Positions 38,484 through 47,402 of a stretch of DNA of 64,000 bases are shown piece after piece. Source of the stretch: Massilia timonae CCUG 45783. GTDB taxonomy: Bacteria > Pseudomonadota > Gammaproteobacteria > Burkholderiales > Burkholderiaceae_D. The notes below the pieces were generated by a model. It was given only the letters and a program-made list of their open reading frames with translations. It was not told the DNA's origin and ran no database searches. Location of the stretch: NCBI RefSeq assembly GCF_000315425.1, contig NZ_JH992924.1, positions 846,388 to 910,387 of the forward strand, given 5' to 3'. Both the position numbers and the translations under genes were made by a program. How positions within the stretch are numbered: the stretch's first letter is position 1; the number at the start of each line of letters is the position of its first letter.

Positions 38484-39671
38484 ATGGCTTGGCGTCGGCG
38501 TTGGCGCTGGCCGGCCGCGGCGGGCGTGGGGGGCTGCATCGGCCTGGGGCTGATCGTCCTGGCGGACAAGGGCGAGGCGGTGCCCGACGCGGCGCCGGCG
38601 CCGCAGTCCGCGCCTCCCATTGCCGAGGCGCGGCCCGTCGCGCCTCGGCGTGAAGACCGCGCCGCGCGCCGGCGCCAGCTGGTCGAACAGGTGCGCCTGA
38701 CCGATCACACCTATTGCAGCTACCTGGCGCATTCGCGCTATCCGCACGATTCGCGGCCGGCCGGCCACCATTCCGACCAGCTGTACCCGAACCAGCCGCT
38801 GCTCGAGACCAACCCGATGCGGGCCGAGGGCGGCGACAGCCATCCCGAGGTCCAGCTGCAGACCGCGCAGTCGCGGGTCTACCTGGCGGCCGGCGAAGAG
38901 GCCCGCTTCTCGCTGCGCGCGGTGGATGGGGGCGGCCAGCCGCTGCCGCTGGTCGTCACGCGCGCGCTGGCCCAGGGCATGACCTATGGGCCGAGCCGCC
39001 CGGCGCCGCAGGTCGCCGTGCCGTTCGCTGAACAAGGCGGCGCCTGGCAGGGGACACTCGCGCCGGCGCAAACGGCGCTGGCGGGTTTTCACGGCACCAT
39101 CCGGCTCGAGGTGCGCTACCAGGCCGGCGGCCGCGAAGGTTTCGTCCTGTTCGACGTCATTTACTCGCCGCAGTCGCCGGCCACCTGGAGCGGGGCGCCG
39201 CGCGAGGCGGTCGACGGCGGCGCGCTGCAGTTCGCGCTGCCGCTGGAGGTGCGCCTGCCCGGACGCTACGTGGTCACGGGCCGCGTCGACGATGCGGACG
39301 GCCGCCCGTTCGCGCTGGCCACCTTCAACGAGGTGCTGGGGCAGGGCGCGCAGCAGGTGCGGCTCAGGGTGCACGGCAAGCTGCTGCACGACGGCGCGCC
39401 GCGCCTGCCGCTGCTGCTGCGCGACGTCGAGGGCTATCTGCTGCGCGAAAATGTCGATCCCGACCGCCTGCTGTTGCCGCGCCTGGAGGGCAAGGTGTTT
39501 GCCAGCCGCACCCGTTCGCTGGCCGGCGTGCCGGATGCCGAGTGGCAGAGCGAGGAACGCAGCCGCTACCTGGCCGAGTACGCGAAAGACCGCGCCGCGG
39601 CGCGGACGCGGCTGGCGCGCTTCGATCCGCAGGCGCCGCTGCCGCCGGCCGACTGCGGGAAGGCTCAGTAG
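38484..39671 (+). CDS. Membrane-anchored protein of unknown function
   Basis: 395 residues. An N-terminal Arg/Trp-rich start precedes one hydrophobic segment (AAAGVGGCIGLGLIVLA), a Pro/Ala linker, then a soluble part with DHTYCSYLAHSRYPHDSRPAGHHSDQLYPNQP and beta-rich Ig-like stretches (RYVVTGRVDDADGRPFALATFNE). It is not a family I recognise. The 9-bp spacing to the exported hydrolase-like gene suggests it is its partner, perhaps a foldase or anchor, in the way lipases have dedicated helpers. Confidence 0.55.
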   Translation: MAWRRRWRWPAAAGVGGCIGLGLIVLADKGEAVPDAAPAPQSAPPIAEARPVAPRREDRAARRRQLVEQVRLTDHTYCSYLAHSRYPHDSRPAGHHSDQLYPNQPLLETNPMRAEGGDSHPEVQLQTAQSRVYLAAGEEARFSLRAVDGGGQPLPLVVTRALAQGMTYGPSRPAPQVAVPFAEQGGAWQGTLAPAQTALAGFHGTIRLEVRYQAGGREGFVLFDVIYSPQSPATWSGAPREAVDGGALQFALPLEVRLPGRYVVTGRVDDADGRPFALATFNEVLGQGAQQVRLRVHGKLLHDGAPRLPLLLRDVEGYLLRENVDPDRLLLPRLEGKVFASRTRSLAGVPDAEWQSEERSRYLAEYAKDRAAARTRLARFDPQAPLPPADCGKAQ

Positions 39672-39781
39672 GGAAGCAGGGGCAATTGCTCGACCATCGC
39701 CGACACCGCGATGGCGCAGCACAGCATCAGCACGCCATACCAGCGCGCCAGCGACCGTTTCAGTTTTTCCCGTACGCGCAT
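39665..39781 (-). CDS. Possible small single-pass membrane protein
   Basis: 38 residues, MRVREKLKRSLARWYGVLM... with a basic start, one helix (WYGVLMLCCAIAVSAMVE) and a short tail QLPLLPY. GGAG lies 6 bases before this ATG; an ATG two codons earlier has no room for a site. It overlaps the end of the opposite-strand gene by 7 bp. It has the look of a small membrane protein but no family evidence. Confidence 0.35.
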   Translation of the reverse strand: MRVREKLKRSLARWYGVLMLCCAIAVSAMVEQLPLLPY

Positions 39782-39956
39782 TCCCATCTCCGTCTTGTGC
39801 AGGCAAGAGAGCAGTGTGCGCGCGGAATATGTCATCAGTGTTGCAATAGCTCAACGGTGTGCGCGATGGAAAGAGGCCTTGTGGCTGCGCCGCTACGTTT
39901 GTGTCGACGCTCAGCGTAAAATAGCGCCTTGGACGAAAGATTAAGAGAGCAATAGT

Positions 39957-40904
39957 ATGTCGATTCAATGGTTCCCTGGCCACATGAACGCGGCCAAGCG
40001 GGAAGCGGCCGAGCAGATGGAAAACATCGATCTGGTGATCGAGGTCCTCGATGCGCGCCTGCCCGAGGCGAGCTGCAACCCGCTGGTGGAAGAGCTGCGC
40101 AAGTTCCGCCAGCGCCCTTGCCTGAAGGTCTTGAACAAGATCGACCTGGCCGACCCGAACGCGACCGCCGCCTGGAAAGCCTATTACGACGCCCAGGACG
40201 GCGTGACCGCCTATCCGATGACGACCAAGAAGCCGGCCGACGTCGCCCGCATTCCGGACCTGGCCCTGTCGCTGGCGCCGCATCGCGGCGTGCCGACCAA
40301 GCCGCTGCGGATCATGATCATGGGCATCCCAAATGTAGGAAAATCAACACTGATGAACGCGCTTTTAAAGAAGCGCGTGGCCAAGGTGGGCGACGAGCCG
40401 GCCGTGACCAAGACCCAGCAGCGCCTGTACCTGAACAAGAACGTGGTGCTGGTCGACACTCCGGGCATGCTGTGGCCGAAGATCGCCATGGCCAGCGACG
40501 GCCTGATGCTGGCCGCCAGCCACGCGATCGGCACCAATGCGCTGGTCGAGGAAGAAGTGGCCGAATACCTGGGCGAGCTGCTGCTGCAGCGCTATCCGCA
40601 GCTCTTGAGCGCGCGCTACGGTTTCAAGACCGAAGGGATGGACGGCGTGGCTGTGATCGAGGGCGTGGCCCAGCGCCGGGGTTTTCGCGTGCGCGGCGGC
40701 GATTTCGATTACGAAAAGGCGGCGCACACGCTGCTGCAGGATTACCGCCAGGGCGCGCTCGGCCGCATCAGCCTCGAGACGCCGGAATCGCGCGCGGCCA
40801 GCCTGGCGCAGCACGAGGCCGAGATGGCCGAAAAAGCACGTATCGCGGCCGAGAAGGCAGCCGCCAAGGCCGAAGAAGCGGCGCGCGGCAAGCGCGGGAC
40901 GTGA
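39957..40904 (+). CDS. ylqF: Ribosome biogenesis GTPase (YlqF/RbgA family)
   Basis: 315 residues. The circularly permuted GTPase order is clear: G4 NKIDLAD near residue 60, then G1 GIPNVGKSTLMNAL near 125, then G3 DTPG near 165. The start IQWFPGHMNAAKREA is the family signature. It helps assemble the large ribosomal subunit. The C-terminus ends in an Ala/Glu/Lys helix. Confidence 0.93.
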   Translation: MSIQWFPGHMNAAKREAAEQMENIDLVIEVLDARLPEASCNPLVEELRKFRQRPCLKVLNKIDLADPNATAAWKAYYDAQDGVTAYPMTTKKPADVARIPDLALSLAPHRGVPTKPLRIMIMGIPNVGKSTLMNALLKKRVAKVGDEPAVTKTQQRLYLNKNVVLVDTPGMLWPKIAMASDGLMLAASHAIGTNALVEEEVAEYLGELLLQRYPQLLSARYGFKTEGMDGVAVIEGVAQRRGFRVRGGDFDYEKAAHTLLQDYRQGALGRISLETPESRAASLAQHEAEMAEKARIAAEKAAAKAEEAARGKRGT

Positions 40905-41720
40905 TCACGCCGCTGGCGTCGCCCCGAACCTGAAACTCGACACCGCCAGATTCCCCATGAACGCGTCTTCATGATAGACGCAGGCGGCCGCCTCCTGTTC
41001 GGCCGCCCCCAATGCCACCATCAGTGGAATCAGGTGCTCCTCGCGCGGATGCGCCGCCCGCGCCATCGGCGCCGCATCCCAGCGCAGCAAGGCCTGCTCA
41101 CGTTGCGCCGGATCGAGTTCGAGCAGCGCGTGCTGCAGCCAGCCGTCGAAAGCGCGTGACGCCTCCCGCCCGTTCGGCCCGAACTGGCGCAGGTTATGGT
41201 ACGACAACCCGCTGCCGATGATCAGGATGCCCTCGTCGCGGAGCAGCGCCAGCGCACGGCCCGCCGCCAGGTGGGTGGCCGGATCCAGGTCGCGCCGGAT
41301 CGACAGCTGCACCACCGGCATGCGCGCTTCCGGATAGACCGGGTACAGCATCGAGAACGTGCCATGATCGAAACCGCGTTCGGCGTCCAGCGCGGCCGGG
41401 TGGCCCGCGGCCTCGAGCAGGTCGGCCACGCGCCGCGCCAGCGCCGGCTCGCCGGGGGCCGGGTACTTGACCTGGTAGGTATGCGGCGGAAAGCCGCCGT
41501 AGTCGTAGATCATGCCGGGCGCCGTGCCGGACGACACCATGAACTGCGGCGTCTCCCAGTGGGCAGTCACGACCAGCACCGCACGCACCGCGTCGCCGGC
41601 CTCGGTCCGTAGCGCGGCAAGCGAAGCGGCCAGCTGGTCGTAGGCAGTGCCGTACTGCTCGCGCATCCAAGGCCACGGGCCGCCGCCGTGCGAGACGAAA
41701 TAGGTGGGTAGACGTGCCAT
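40905..41720 (-). CDS. DODA-type extradiol dioxygenase family protein
   Basis: 271 residues from ATG 41720. Metal-binding histidines are seen in FVSHGGGPW (H11), VTAHWETPQF and RGFDHGTFSMLYPVYPEA, typical of the class III LigB-like/DODA (YgiD) family. These enzymes open catechol rings; E. coli YgiD acts on DOPA. The natural substrate here is unknown. It is convergent with ylqF, their stops abutting. Confidence 0.87.
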   Translation of the reverse strand: MARLPTYFVSHGGGPWPWMREQYGTAYDQLAASLAALRTEAGDAVRAVLVVTAHWETPQFMVSSGTAPGMIYDYGGFPPHTYQVKYPAPGEPALARRVADLLEAAGHPAALDAERGFDHGTFSMLYPVYPEARMPVVQLSIRRDLDPATHLAAGRALALLRDEGILIIGSGLSYHNLRQFGPNGREASRAFDGWLQHALLELDPAQREQALLRWDAAPMARAAHPREEHLIPLMVALGAAEQEAAACVYHEDAFMGNLAVSSFRFGATPAA

Positions 41721-41809
41721 CGAGCGCTCCTGCTGTTGGATTGAAGCGACCATGTTAGCCCAAGCGACGGCGGCTTGCCGGCGGCCGGGCAGCCAGCACC
41801 TTGTCAAGG

Positions 41810-41815
41810 TATAAT
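41810..41815 (+). promoter_or_regulatory. -10 box of the btuB transcript
   Basis: A perfect TATAAT about 8 bp before the start of the cobalamin riboswitch, so the transcript begins with the aptamer. The -35 is weak. Confidence 0.6.
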
Positions 41816-41822
41816 CGCCCCG

Positions 41823-42046
41823 TTTTGGTGCTCTCGCGCACGTCCAGGTGCGCGAAGTTAAACGGGAAACACGACATGGCCGCGCCACGCGCCGCCATGG
41901 AGGTGTGCTGCCCCCGCAACGGTCAACAAGCGCCGCGCTTCTCATCAAGAGCGTGGCGGACGGTCTCGACAACCACTGCGCCGCTGTACATTCTTTTCTG
42001 CGCAGGAAGGTGAGGCCGTCATGCTTGCCAGCCCGGATACCGGCCA
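41823..42046 (+). promoter_or_regulatory. Cobalamin (adenosylcobalamin) riboswitch
   Basis: Conserved blocks occur in order: GGTGCTC (P2 start), GTTAAACGGGAAAC, GAGGTGTGCTGCCCCCGCAACGGT split across 41898-41922 (B12 box region), and GCCAGCCCGGATACCGGCC near the end. It lies directly upstream of btuB. Binding of B12 is known to lower expression of such genes. The distance of about 85 bp to ATG leaves room for an expression platform. Confidence 0.95.
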
Positions 42047-42130
42047 AAGCAGGTGGAAGCGCCAGGCGCTTCCGTTGACTCCGGGCTGCGGGGAAGCAGG
42101 CCGGTGCCTTTTATCGAGAACACATTCATC

Positions 42131-44092
42131 ATGATTTTTGCAGTTGCACCGCGCCGCGCGCCACTCGCACTGGCTTGCGCCTTCGCCATGTTCGCCCCTC
42201 ACGCCATCGCCCAGGACAGCGCGCAGTCCTCCTTGCCATCGGTCCTCATCACCGGCCCGCGCTTCCCGGCCCAGGCCACGCCGATCGGCGCCACCGTCAT
42301 CACCGCGGAGCAGATCCGCAGCGCCGGCGCCCTTGATGTCAATGCGGCGATCCGCAAGATCGGCGGCGTGTTCGGCCGCCAGAGCCTGGACGGCTCGCCC
42401 GACTTCGGCCTCGACCTGCGGGGCTTCGGCACCAACAGCGCCCAGAACACGGTGGTGCTGGTCGACGGCGTGCGCCTGAACGAGAACGAACTGGCGCACA
42501 CGGTGCTGTCGACCATTCCCGTGGACACGGTCGAGCGCATCGAGATCACGCGCGGCGGCAGCAGCGTGCTGTACGGCGACGGCGCCACCGGCGGCGTGAT
42601 CAACATCGTTACCCGCCGCGGCGCCGGCGCGGGAACGCACGGCTCGTTGTTCGCCGAAGCCGGCCGCTTCGACCACCGCGACCTGCGCGCCTCGATCACG
42701 CACGGCGCCGGCCCGTGGTCGTTCGACGCCGCAGTAAGCGACCGCAGCACGGATAACTACCGCGACAACAACAAGTACGAGCAGACCAGCTTCAGTGGCG
42801 GCGTGGGGTATGCCTACGCGCCGAACGGCCGCGCCGGCCTGCGTTTCGAGAGTTCGCGCGCCGATTCGCGCCTGCCGGGTTCGCTGAGCGAAGAGCAGTT
42901 CCTGACCATCCCGACCCAGAGCAACACGCCGAAGAATTACGGCTCGCTCGATACCGACCGCGTGACCGCGTTCGTCGAGCACCGTGTCGGCGCCTTCGAG
43001 CTGGCGGCCGATCTGTCGCACCGCGAGCGCGAGGTTTCGTCCACCTACGACTTCGGCGCGCCGTCGACGTCGATCTACGAGGCCGAGCAGACCCAGTTCT
43101 CGCCGCGCCTGCGCCACACCCTCGACCTCGGCGACAAGCGCAACGAATTCGTCACCGGCATCGACCTGATCCGCTGGGAGCGCGAGGTTACCTCCAATTT
43201 CTCGGCCGGCGACGCGCGCCAGGACTCGAAAGCCTTCTACCTGCGCGACGAACTGCGTTGGAATGCCCCGCACAACGCCCGCCTGGCGGTGGGTGGCCGT
43301 CACGAACGCTTCGAGAAGGACTACAGCGACCCGCTGGCCTTCCCGCCGGTCGTGAACGAGCAGCGCAAGCAGTCGCTCAACGCCTGGACCGTGGAAGGCA
43401 GCATCGACGTGATGCCGCTCGTGACCGTGTTCGCCAAGGCCGGCCGCAGCTACCGCATCGCCAATATCGACGAAAACAGCTACCGTTCGACCCTGGACGT
43501 GCTGGAGCCGCAAACCTCGCGCGACCTGGAACTGGGCGTCAGCGCCGGCCTCGATGCGCGCAAGGTGACCGCGCGCGTGTTCCGCCACCGCCTGACGAAC
43601 GAGATCTTCTACGACCCGACCATCGGCTATGGCGCCAACACCAACCTCGATCCGACCCGCCGCCAGGGCGTGGAGCTGGAAGGGCAAGCCGTCTTCGCCG
43701 ACGCCTGGCGCCTGCTTGGCTCGTGGCAGTACGTGCAGGCCGAGTTCCGCGACGGCCCGAACGCCGGCCGCGAGATGGTGCTGGTGCCGAAACACGTGGT
43801 CACCGCGCGCCTGGCGTGGACGCCGGGCATTGGTCAGACCGCCGACATCGGCGCCCAGTGGGTCGACAGCCAGCGCTATGGCGACGACTTCACCAACAGC
43901 TGCAGCACCCGCATGCCGTCGTTCACCACGATCGACGCCCGCTATGCGCGCCGCTTCGGCCCGTGGGAAGTGGCGCTGTCGGGCCTGAACCTGGCCGACC
44001 GCCAGTACTACAGCCAGGCCTACAACTGCCGCGCCGGCATCTATCCAAGCGACGGGCGCCAGCTCAAGTTGTCGCTGCGCTTCGACTTCTGA
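42131..44092 (+). CDS. btuB: TonB-dependent vitamin B12 receptor
   Basis: 653 residues from ATG 42131. There is a signal peptide (...ACAFAMFAPHAIAQ), then the TonB box region, then the plug (VITAEQIRSAGALDVNAAIRKIGGVFGR, LRGFGTNSAQNTVVLVDGVRLNE, IEITRGGSSVLYGDGATGGVINIVTRRG), then a 22-strand barrel ending in the C-terminal aromatic LSLRFDF. Riboswitch control and the btuF gene next to it support cobalamin as ligand. Confidence 0.93.
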   Translation: MIFAVAPRRAPLALACAFAMFAPHAIAQDSAQSSLPSVLITGPRFPAQATPIGATVITAEQIRSAGALDVNAAIRKIGGVFGRQSLDGSPDFGLDLRGFGTNSAQNTVVLVDGVRLNENELAHTVLSTIPVDTVERIEITRGGSSVLYGDGATGGVINIVTRRGAGAGTHGSLFAEAGRFDHRDLRASITHGAGPWSFDAAVSDRSTDNYRDNNKYEQTSFSGGVGYAYAPNGRAGLRFESSRADSRLPGSLSEEQFLTIPTQSNTPKNYGSLDTDRVTAFVEHRVGAFELAADLSHREREVSSTYDFGAPSTSIYEAEQTQFSPRLRHTLDLGDKRNEFVTGIDLIRWEREVTSNFSAGDARQDSKAFYLRDELRWNAPHNARLAVGGRHERFEKDYSDPLAFPPVVNEQRKQSLNAWTVEGSIDVMPLVTVFAKAGRSYRIANIDENSYRSTLDVLEPQTSRDLELGVSAGLDARKVTARVFRHRLTNEIFYDPTIGYGANTNLDPTRRQGVELEGQAVFADAWRLLGSWQYVQAEFRDGPNAGREMVLVPKHVVTARLAWTPGIGQTADIGAQWVDSQRYGDDFTNSCSTRMPSFTTIDARYARRFGPWEVALSGLNLADRQYYSQAYNCRAGIYPSDGRQLKLSLRFDF

Positions 44093-44096
44093 TGCC

Positions 44097-44972
44097 ATGA
44101 AGTCCGCGCTGGCGGCCGTGCTGGCCGCAACCTCGGTCAATGTGTTCGCGGCGATCACGGTCGTCGACGACGTCGGGCGCACGGTCACGCTGGCGCGGCC
44201 GGCGCAGCGGGTGATCTCGATGGCGCCGCACGTCACCGAGCTGCTGTTCGCGGCCGGCGGCGGGGCGCGCATGGTCGGCGCAGTGGACTACAGCGACTAT
44301 CCCGAGGCGGCGAAAAAGCTGCCCCAGGTCGGCAGCTTCAACAAGATCGATGTCGAGCGCGTGCTGGCGCTGAAGCCCGACCTGCTGGTGGTCTGGCAGA
44401 GCGGCAACCCGACGCGCCAGGTCGAGCAGCTGGCGCGGCTGGGCATCCCCGTCTATTACAGCGAGCCGAGCCGGCTGGAGCAGGTCGGCGACAGCCTGCT
44501 GCGCCTGGGCCGGCTGCTCGGCACCGAGCCCGTGGCCCGGCGGGCGGCGCACGACTACGGGGCGCGCATCGCGGCGCTCAGGACGCGCTACGCCGGGCGG
44601 CCGCAGGTCGGCGTGTTCTACCAGGTCTGGGACCGCCCGCTGTACACCCTCAACGACGACCATGTCGCCAGCGACATCCTGCGCCTGTGCGGCGGCCGCA
44701 ACCTGTTCGGGGCCCTGAAGACGATCGCGCCCGAGGTCGGCATCGAGGCGGTGATCGAAGCCGATCCCGAAGTGATCCTGGTCGGCAAGCGCGACGATCC
44801 CAAGGACCCCGGCTGGAAGATCTGGCAACCGTACAAGGGCATGACGGCGGTAAGACGCGGCAACCTGTTCGAGATCGATGGCGACCTGACCAGCCGGGCG
44901 GGGCCGCGCACGGCCGACGGCGCCGCCCGCATCTGCGCGCTGCTCGAGGACGCGCGCGGGCGCCGGCCTTGA
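44097..44972 (+). CDS. btuF: Vitamin B12 ABC transporter substrate-binding protein
   Basis: 291 residues with a signal peptide (MKSALAAVLAATSVNVFA). Periplasmic-binding-protein class III fold: VVDDVGRTVTLARPAQRVISMAPHVTELLFAAGG, LKPDLLVVWQSGN, VGVFYQVWDRPLYTLNDDH. It starts 5 bp after btuB and so falls under the same riboswitch. The permease and ATPase (btuC, btuD) are not in this window. Confidence 0.93.
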   Translation: MKSALAAVLAATSVNVFAAITVVDDVGRTVTLARPAQRVISMAPHVTELLFAAGGGARMVGAVDYSDYPEAAKKLPQVGSFNKIDVERVLALKPDLLVVWQSGNPTRQVEQLARLGIPVYYSEPSRLEQVGDSLLRLGRLLGTEPVARRAAHDYGARIAALRTRYAGRPQVGVFYQVWDRPLYTLNDDHVASDILRLCGGRNLFGALKTIAPEVGIEAVIEADPEVILVGKRDDPKDPGWKIWQPYKGMTAVRRGNLFEIDGDLTSRAGPRTADGAARICALLEDARGRRP

Positions 44973-45125
44973 CGACTTGACTATTCGCGTTGCCGGCGTA
45001 GATTGAAAGTCACCACGCCCCTGTTTCAGCCGTAAGCAAATGCAAAAAAAATGCGCTCCCGGGACAGGGGACAGACAAAAAGTGGTAATCTCGCGGTCGT
45101 TCGTTCATTCTTTTGGAAGGATTTT

Positions 45126-45788
45126 ATGCGCACCCTGCGTTTCGCCCTCGTTGCCGCTGCCCTGGTCGCCGGTTTCGCCAATGCTTCGCCAACCGATCCG
45201 CGCGTCGGCGCCGAATACACCGTGCTCGCGACCCCGCAGCCGACCCAGACCGTGGGCAAGAAGGTCGAAGTGGTCGAGTTCTTCGCCTATCACTGCGGCG
45301 CCTGCAATGCGTTCGAGCCGACCCTGGTGAACTGGGTCAAGAAGCAGGGTGACAATATCGTGATGCGCCGCATCCCGCTGCCGTTCCAGGGCGCCAGCGA
45401 TCCGGAAGCCCGCCTGTTCCTGACGCTCGACGCCATGGGCAAACTGGAGCAGTACCATCACCGCGTGTTCCGCGCCGTGCACGTCGAGCGCAAGCGCCTG
45501 ATGAAGGACGACGACATCATCGCCTGGGCGACCGCGAACGGCCTGGACAAGGCGAAATTCATGGAAGCGTGGAACTCGTTCGGCGTGCAGACCAAGCTCA
45601 AGCGCCTGCCGCAGATCGCCGAAGCGTATAAAGCCAGCAGCACCCCGACCGTCGTCATCGACGGCAAATACGTCGTGTCGCCGGCAACGGTGGCGCAATC
45701 CAACAAGATCCAGGACATGGGCCAGCTGATGACGGCGACCGGCCAGGTCCTCGACGCACTGGTGGCGAAGGCAGCCAAGGAAAAATGA
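45126..45788 (+). CDS. dsbA: Thiol:disulfide interchange protein DsbA
   Basis: 220 residues from ATG 45126 with a signal peptide ending NASP. The DsbA fold shows VEVVEFFAYHCGACNAFEP with the redox pair, and the cis-proline loop SSTPTVVIDGKYVV. DsbA puts disulfides into exported proteins. The active site is CGAC, not the usual CPHC, which should change its redox potential. Its last codons overlap the next gene (ATGA). Confidence 0.9.
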   Translation: MRTLRFALVAAALVAGFANASPTDPRVGAEYTVLATPQPTQTVGKKVEVVEFFAYHCGACNAFEPTLVNWVKKQGDNIVMRRIPLPFQGASDPEARLFLTLDAMGKLEQYHHRVFRAVHVERKRLMKDDDIIAWATANGLDKAKFMEAWNSFGVQTKLKRLPQIAEAYKASSTPTVVIDGKYVVSPATVAQSNKIQDMGQLMTATGQVLDALVAKAAKEK

Positions 45789-46129
45789 CCGATAAAGTCG
45801 AAGGCGAGATCCTCAAGATTTACGAAGGGTCCCGGCCCAAAGAGGAAAACTTGTTCGAGACCAGTAACGTGAATCACGTCGCGTGGACGCTTGCGCTGAT
45901 CTTCGTCCTGACCACCGTCTGGTTCGGCATCGCGCTCGTCCATGCCGAAAACCAGCGCCACGCGATGGCGTCGAACCTCTGTCCCGATCAAGTGTTCAAG
46001 GAGGGGTTCGACCAGAAGTGCCTGCTGACCGTGCGTTCGCGCGATCACTGGTGGGAGCATCTCTGGTACGGCGTGACCCATGTGCGTTCCCATCCCGAGC
46101 ACGATGGTCGCATCGATACCAGGAAGTAA
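45785..46129 (+). CDS. Single-pass membrane protein coupled to dsbA
   Basis: 114 residues. A cytoplasmic start (MTDKVEGEILKIYEGSRPKEENLF) precedes one helix (VAWTLALIFVLTTVWFGIALVHA), then about 60 residues that should be periplasmic with two cysteines (NLCPDQVFKEGFDQKCLLTV) and Trp-rich DHWWEHLWYGVTHV. Not a family I know. Its ATG overlaps the dsbA stop, so the two proteins are made together; it may be a DsbA substrate or partner. Confidence 0.65.
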   Translation: MTDKVEGEILKIYEGSRPKEENLFETSNVNHVAWTLALIFVLTTVWFGIALVHAENQRHAMASNLCPDQVFKEGFDQKCLLTVRSRDHWWEHLWYGVTHVRSHPEHDGRIDTRK

Positions 46130-46148
46130 TACTATACGGTAAGACAAC

Positions 46149-46175
46149 ACGGCGTCCCCTGCGGACGCCGTTTTT
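46149..46175 (+). terminator. Terminator of the dsbA operon
   Basis: Stem CGGCGTCC (46150-46157) with GGACGCCG (46163-46170), 5-base loop, then TTTTT. Confidence 0.88.
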
Positions 46176-46190
46176 CTGTCTGGATGCGGG

Positions 46191-47402
46191 TCAGGTGCTT
46201 TCCAGGTGCGGACGGGGACTGCGGGCGCTCCAGCGCCGCAGGGCCACCGAGGCCCAGGCAGTCAACAGGCCGCCAACGATCAGCACCAGCCGGGTATCGA
46301 TCAGCGTGAGCACGGCGCCGATCAGCGCCATCAGGATATTCGCCAGGCAAAAGATCGTGGACAGCAGAGCCATGACCGAACCCTGGCCGTGCAGCGCGAA
46401 CTCGTCGGCCGACCAGGTCTGCAGGGCGGTGTTGTAGAAGGCGTGCGGTGCGCCGAACAGGACGATGCCGGCGATGCCGACCCACAGGTTGCCGAAGCCC
46501 ACGCACAGCACCGCGGCGGCGGCCATGCTCGCATACCAGCCGGCGCGCAGGCGGCCCTCGACCCGGCTGGCATGGCCGGCGAACAGCGCGGCCGTGGTCA
46601 TCAGCGCGCACATGCCCATGTTGACGACGGCGATCTGGCGCGCATCGTAGCCGCCCACGTCCACCAGCCACAGCGGAAAGAATTCATATAGCGCGGCGAC
46701 GCCGCAGCAATACGCCAGGTGCACCGTGAACAGGGTGCGCAGCGGCGCATGGCGCAGCAGGGTCAGCGCATGGCGGTCGCGCGCCACCGCCCACCAGCGG
46801 TGCGCATGCGGCGGCGCCGGCGTGGACGGGATCGACACCAGCACGCCCAGCGTCCCCAGCAGCAGGGCGCCGGCGGCGATGTAGAACGGCAGCTCCGGGC
46901 CGAACGACATGGTGAAGCCGGCCAGCAGCGGGCCGACCAGCCAGCCCAGGTTGAAGGAGCCGTTGAGCCACGACAGCGCGTGGTTGCGCAGCGGCCCCTT
47001 GATGCGCTCGATGACCAGTGCCCGCATTACCGCGCCATTGCCCTCCAGCAGACCGGTGAAGAAACGCGCGGCCAGGAACAGCAGATACGATTCCATCACC
47101 ATCGCCACGGCCGTGAGCAGGTGGCCCACTGCCGCCCCGACGGTGGTCAGGAGCAGGGCGCGGCGCCGGCCGAAGCCGTCCGACAGCGGCCCCAGGACCG
47201 CGCTGCCGATCAGCAGGCCGACCGGATTGATCATCAGCGCGATCCCCAGCAGCAGCTTGGGCGGCAGGCCGAGAAAACTGTTCAGGCCGTTGACGCCGCC
47301 GTCCGCGAACAGCGGCGCCAGCATCGGATAGGGGAGGGAGGCGCCGACGGTGGACAGCAGTCCCAGCCCGCACAGTGTGGCGATCAGCAGGCGTTCGTTC
47401 AT
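46191..47402 (-). CDS. Major facilitator superfamily transporter
   Basis: 403 residues, 12 predicted transmembrane helices. The MFS motif A region is GPLSDGFGRRRALLLTT between helices 2 and 3. Drug/metabolite efflux type; substrate unknown. Its ATG overlaps the stop of the histidine kinase gene (ATGA), so kinase and transporter are co-expressed. That may mean the sensed molecule is also exported. Confidence 0.85.
   Translation of the reverse strand: MNERLLIATLCGLGLLSTVGASLPYPMLAPLFADGGVNGLNSFLGLPPKLLLGIALMINPVGLLIGSAVLGPLSDGFGRRRALLLTTVGAAVGHLLTAVAMVMESYLLFLAARFFTGLLEGNGAVMRALVIERIKGPLRNHALSWLNGSFNLGWLVGPLLAGFTMSFGPELPFYIAAGALLLGTLGVLVSIPSTPAPPHAHRWWAVARDRHALTLLRHAPLRTLFTVHLAYCCGVAALYEFFPLWLVDVGGYDARQIAVVNMGMCALMTTAALFAGHASRVEGRLRAGWYASMAAAAVLCVGFGNLWVGIAGIVLFGAPHAFYNTALQTWSADEFALHGQGSVMALLSTIFCLANILMALIGAVLTLIDTRLVLIVGGLLTAWASVALRRWSARSPRPHLEST

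Noticed and set aside
41945..44272. 775-codon minus-strand frame opposite btuB
   Set aside because: Antisense shadow of btuB and the riboswitch; no domain.
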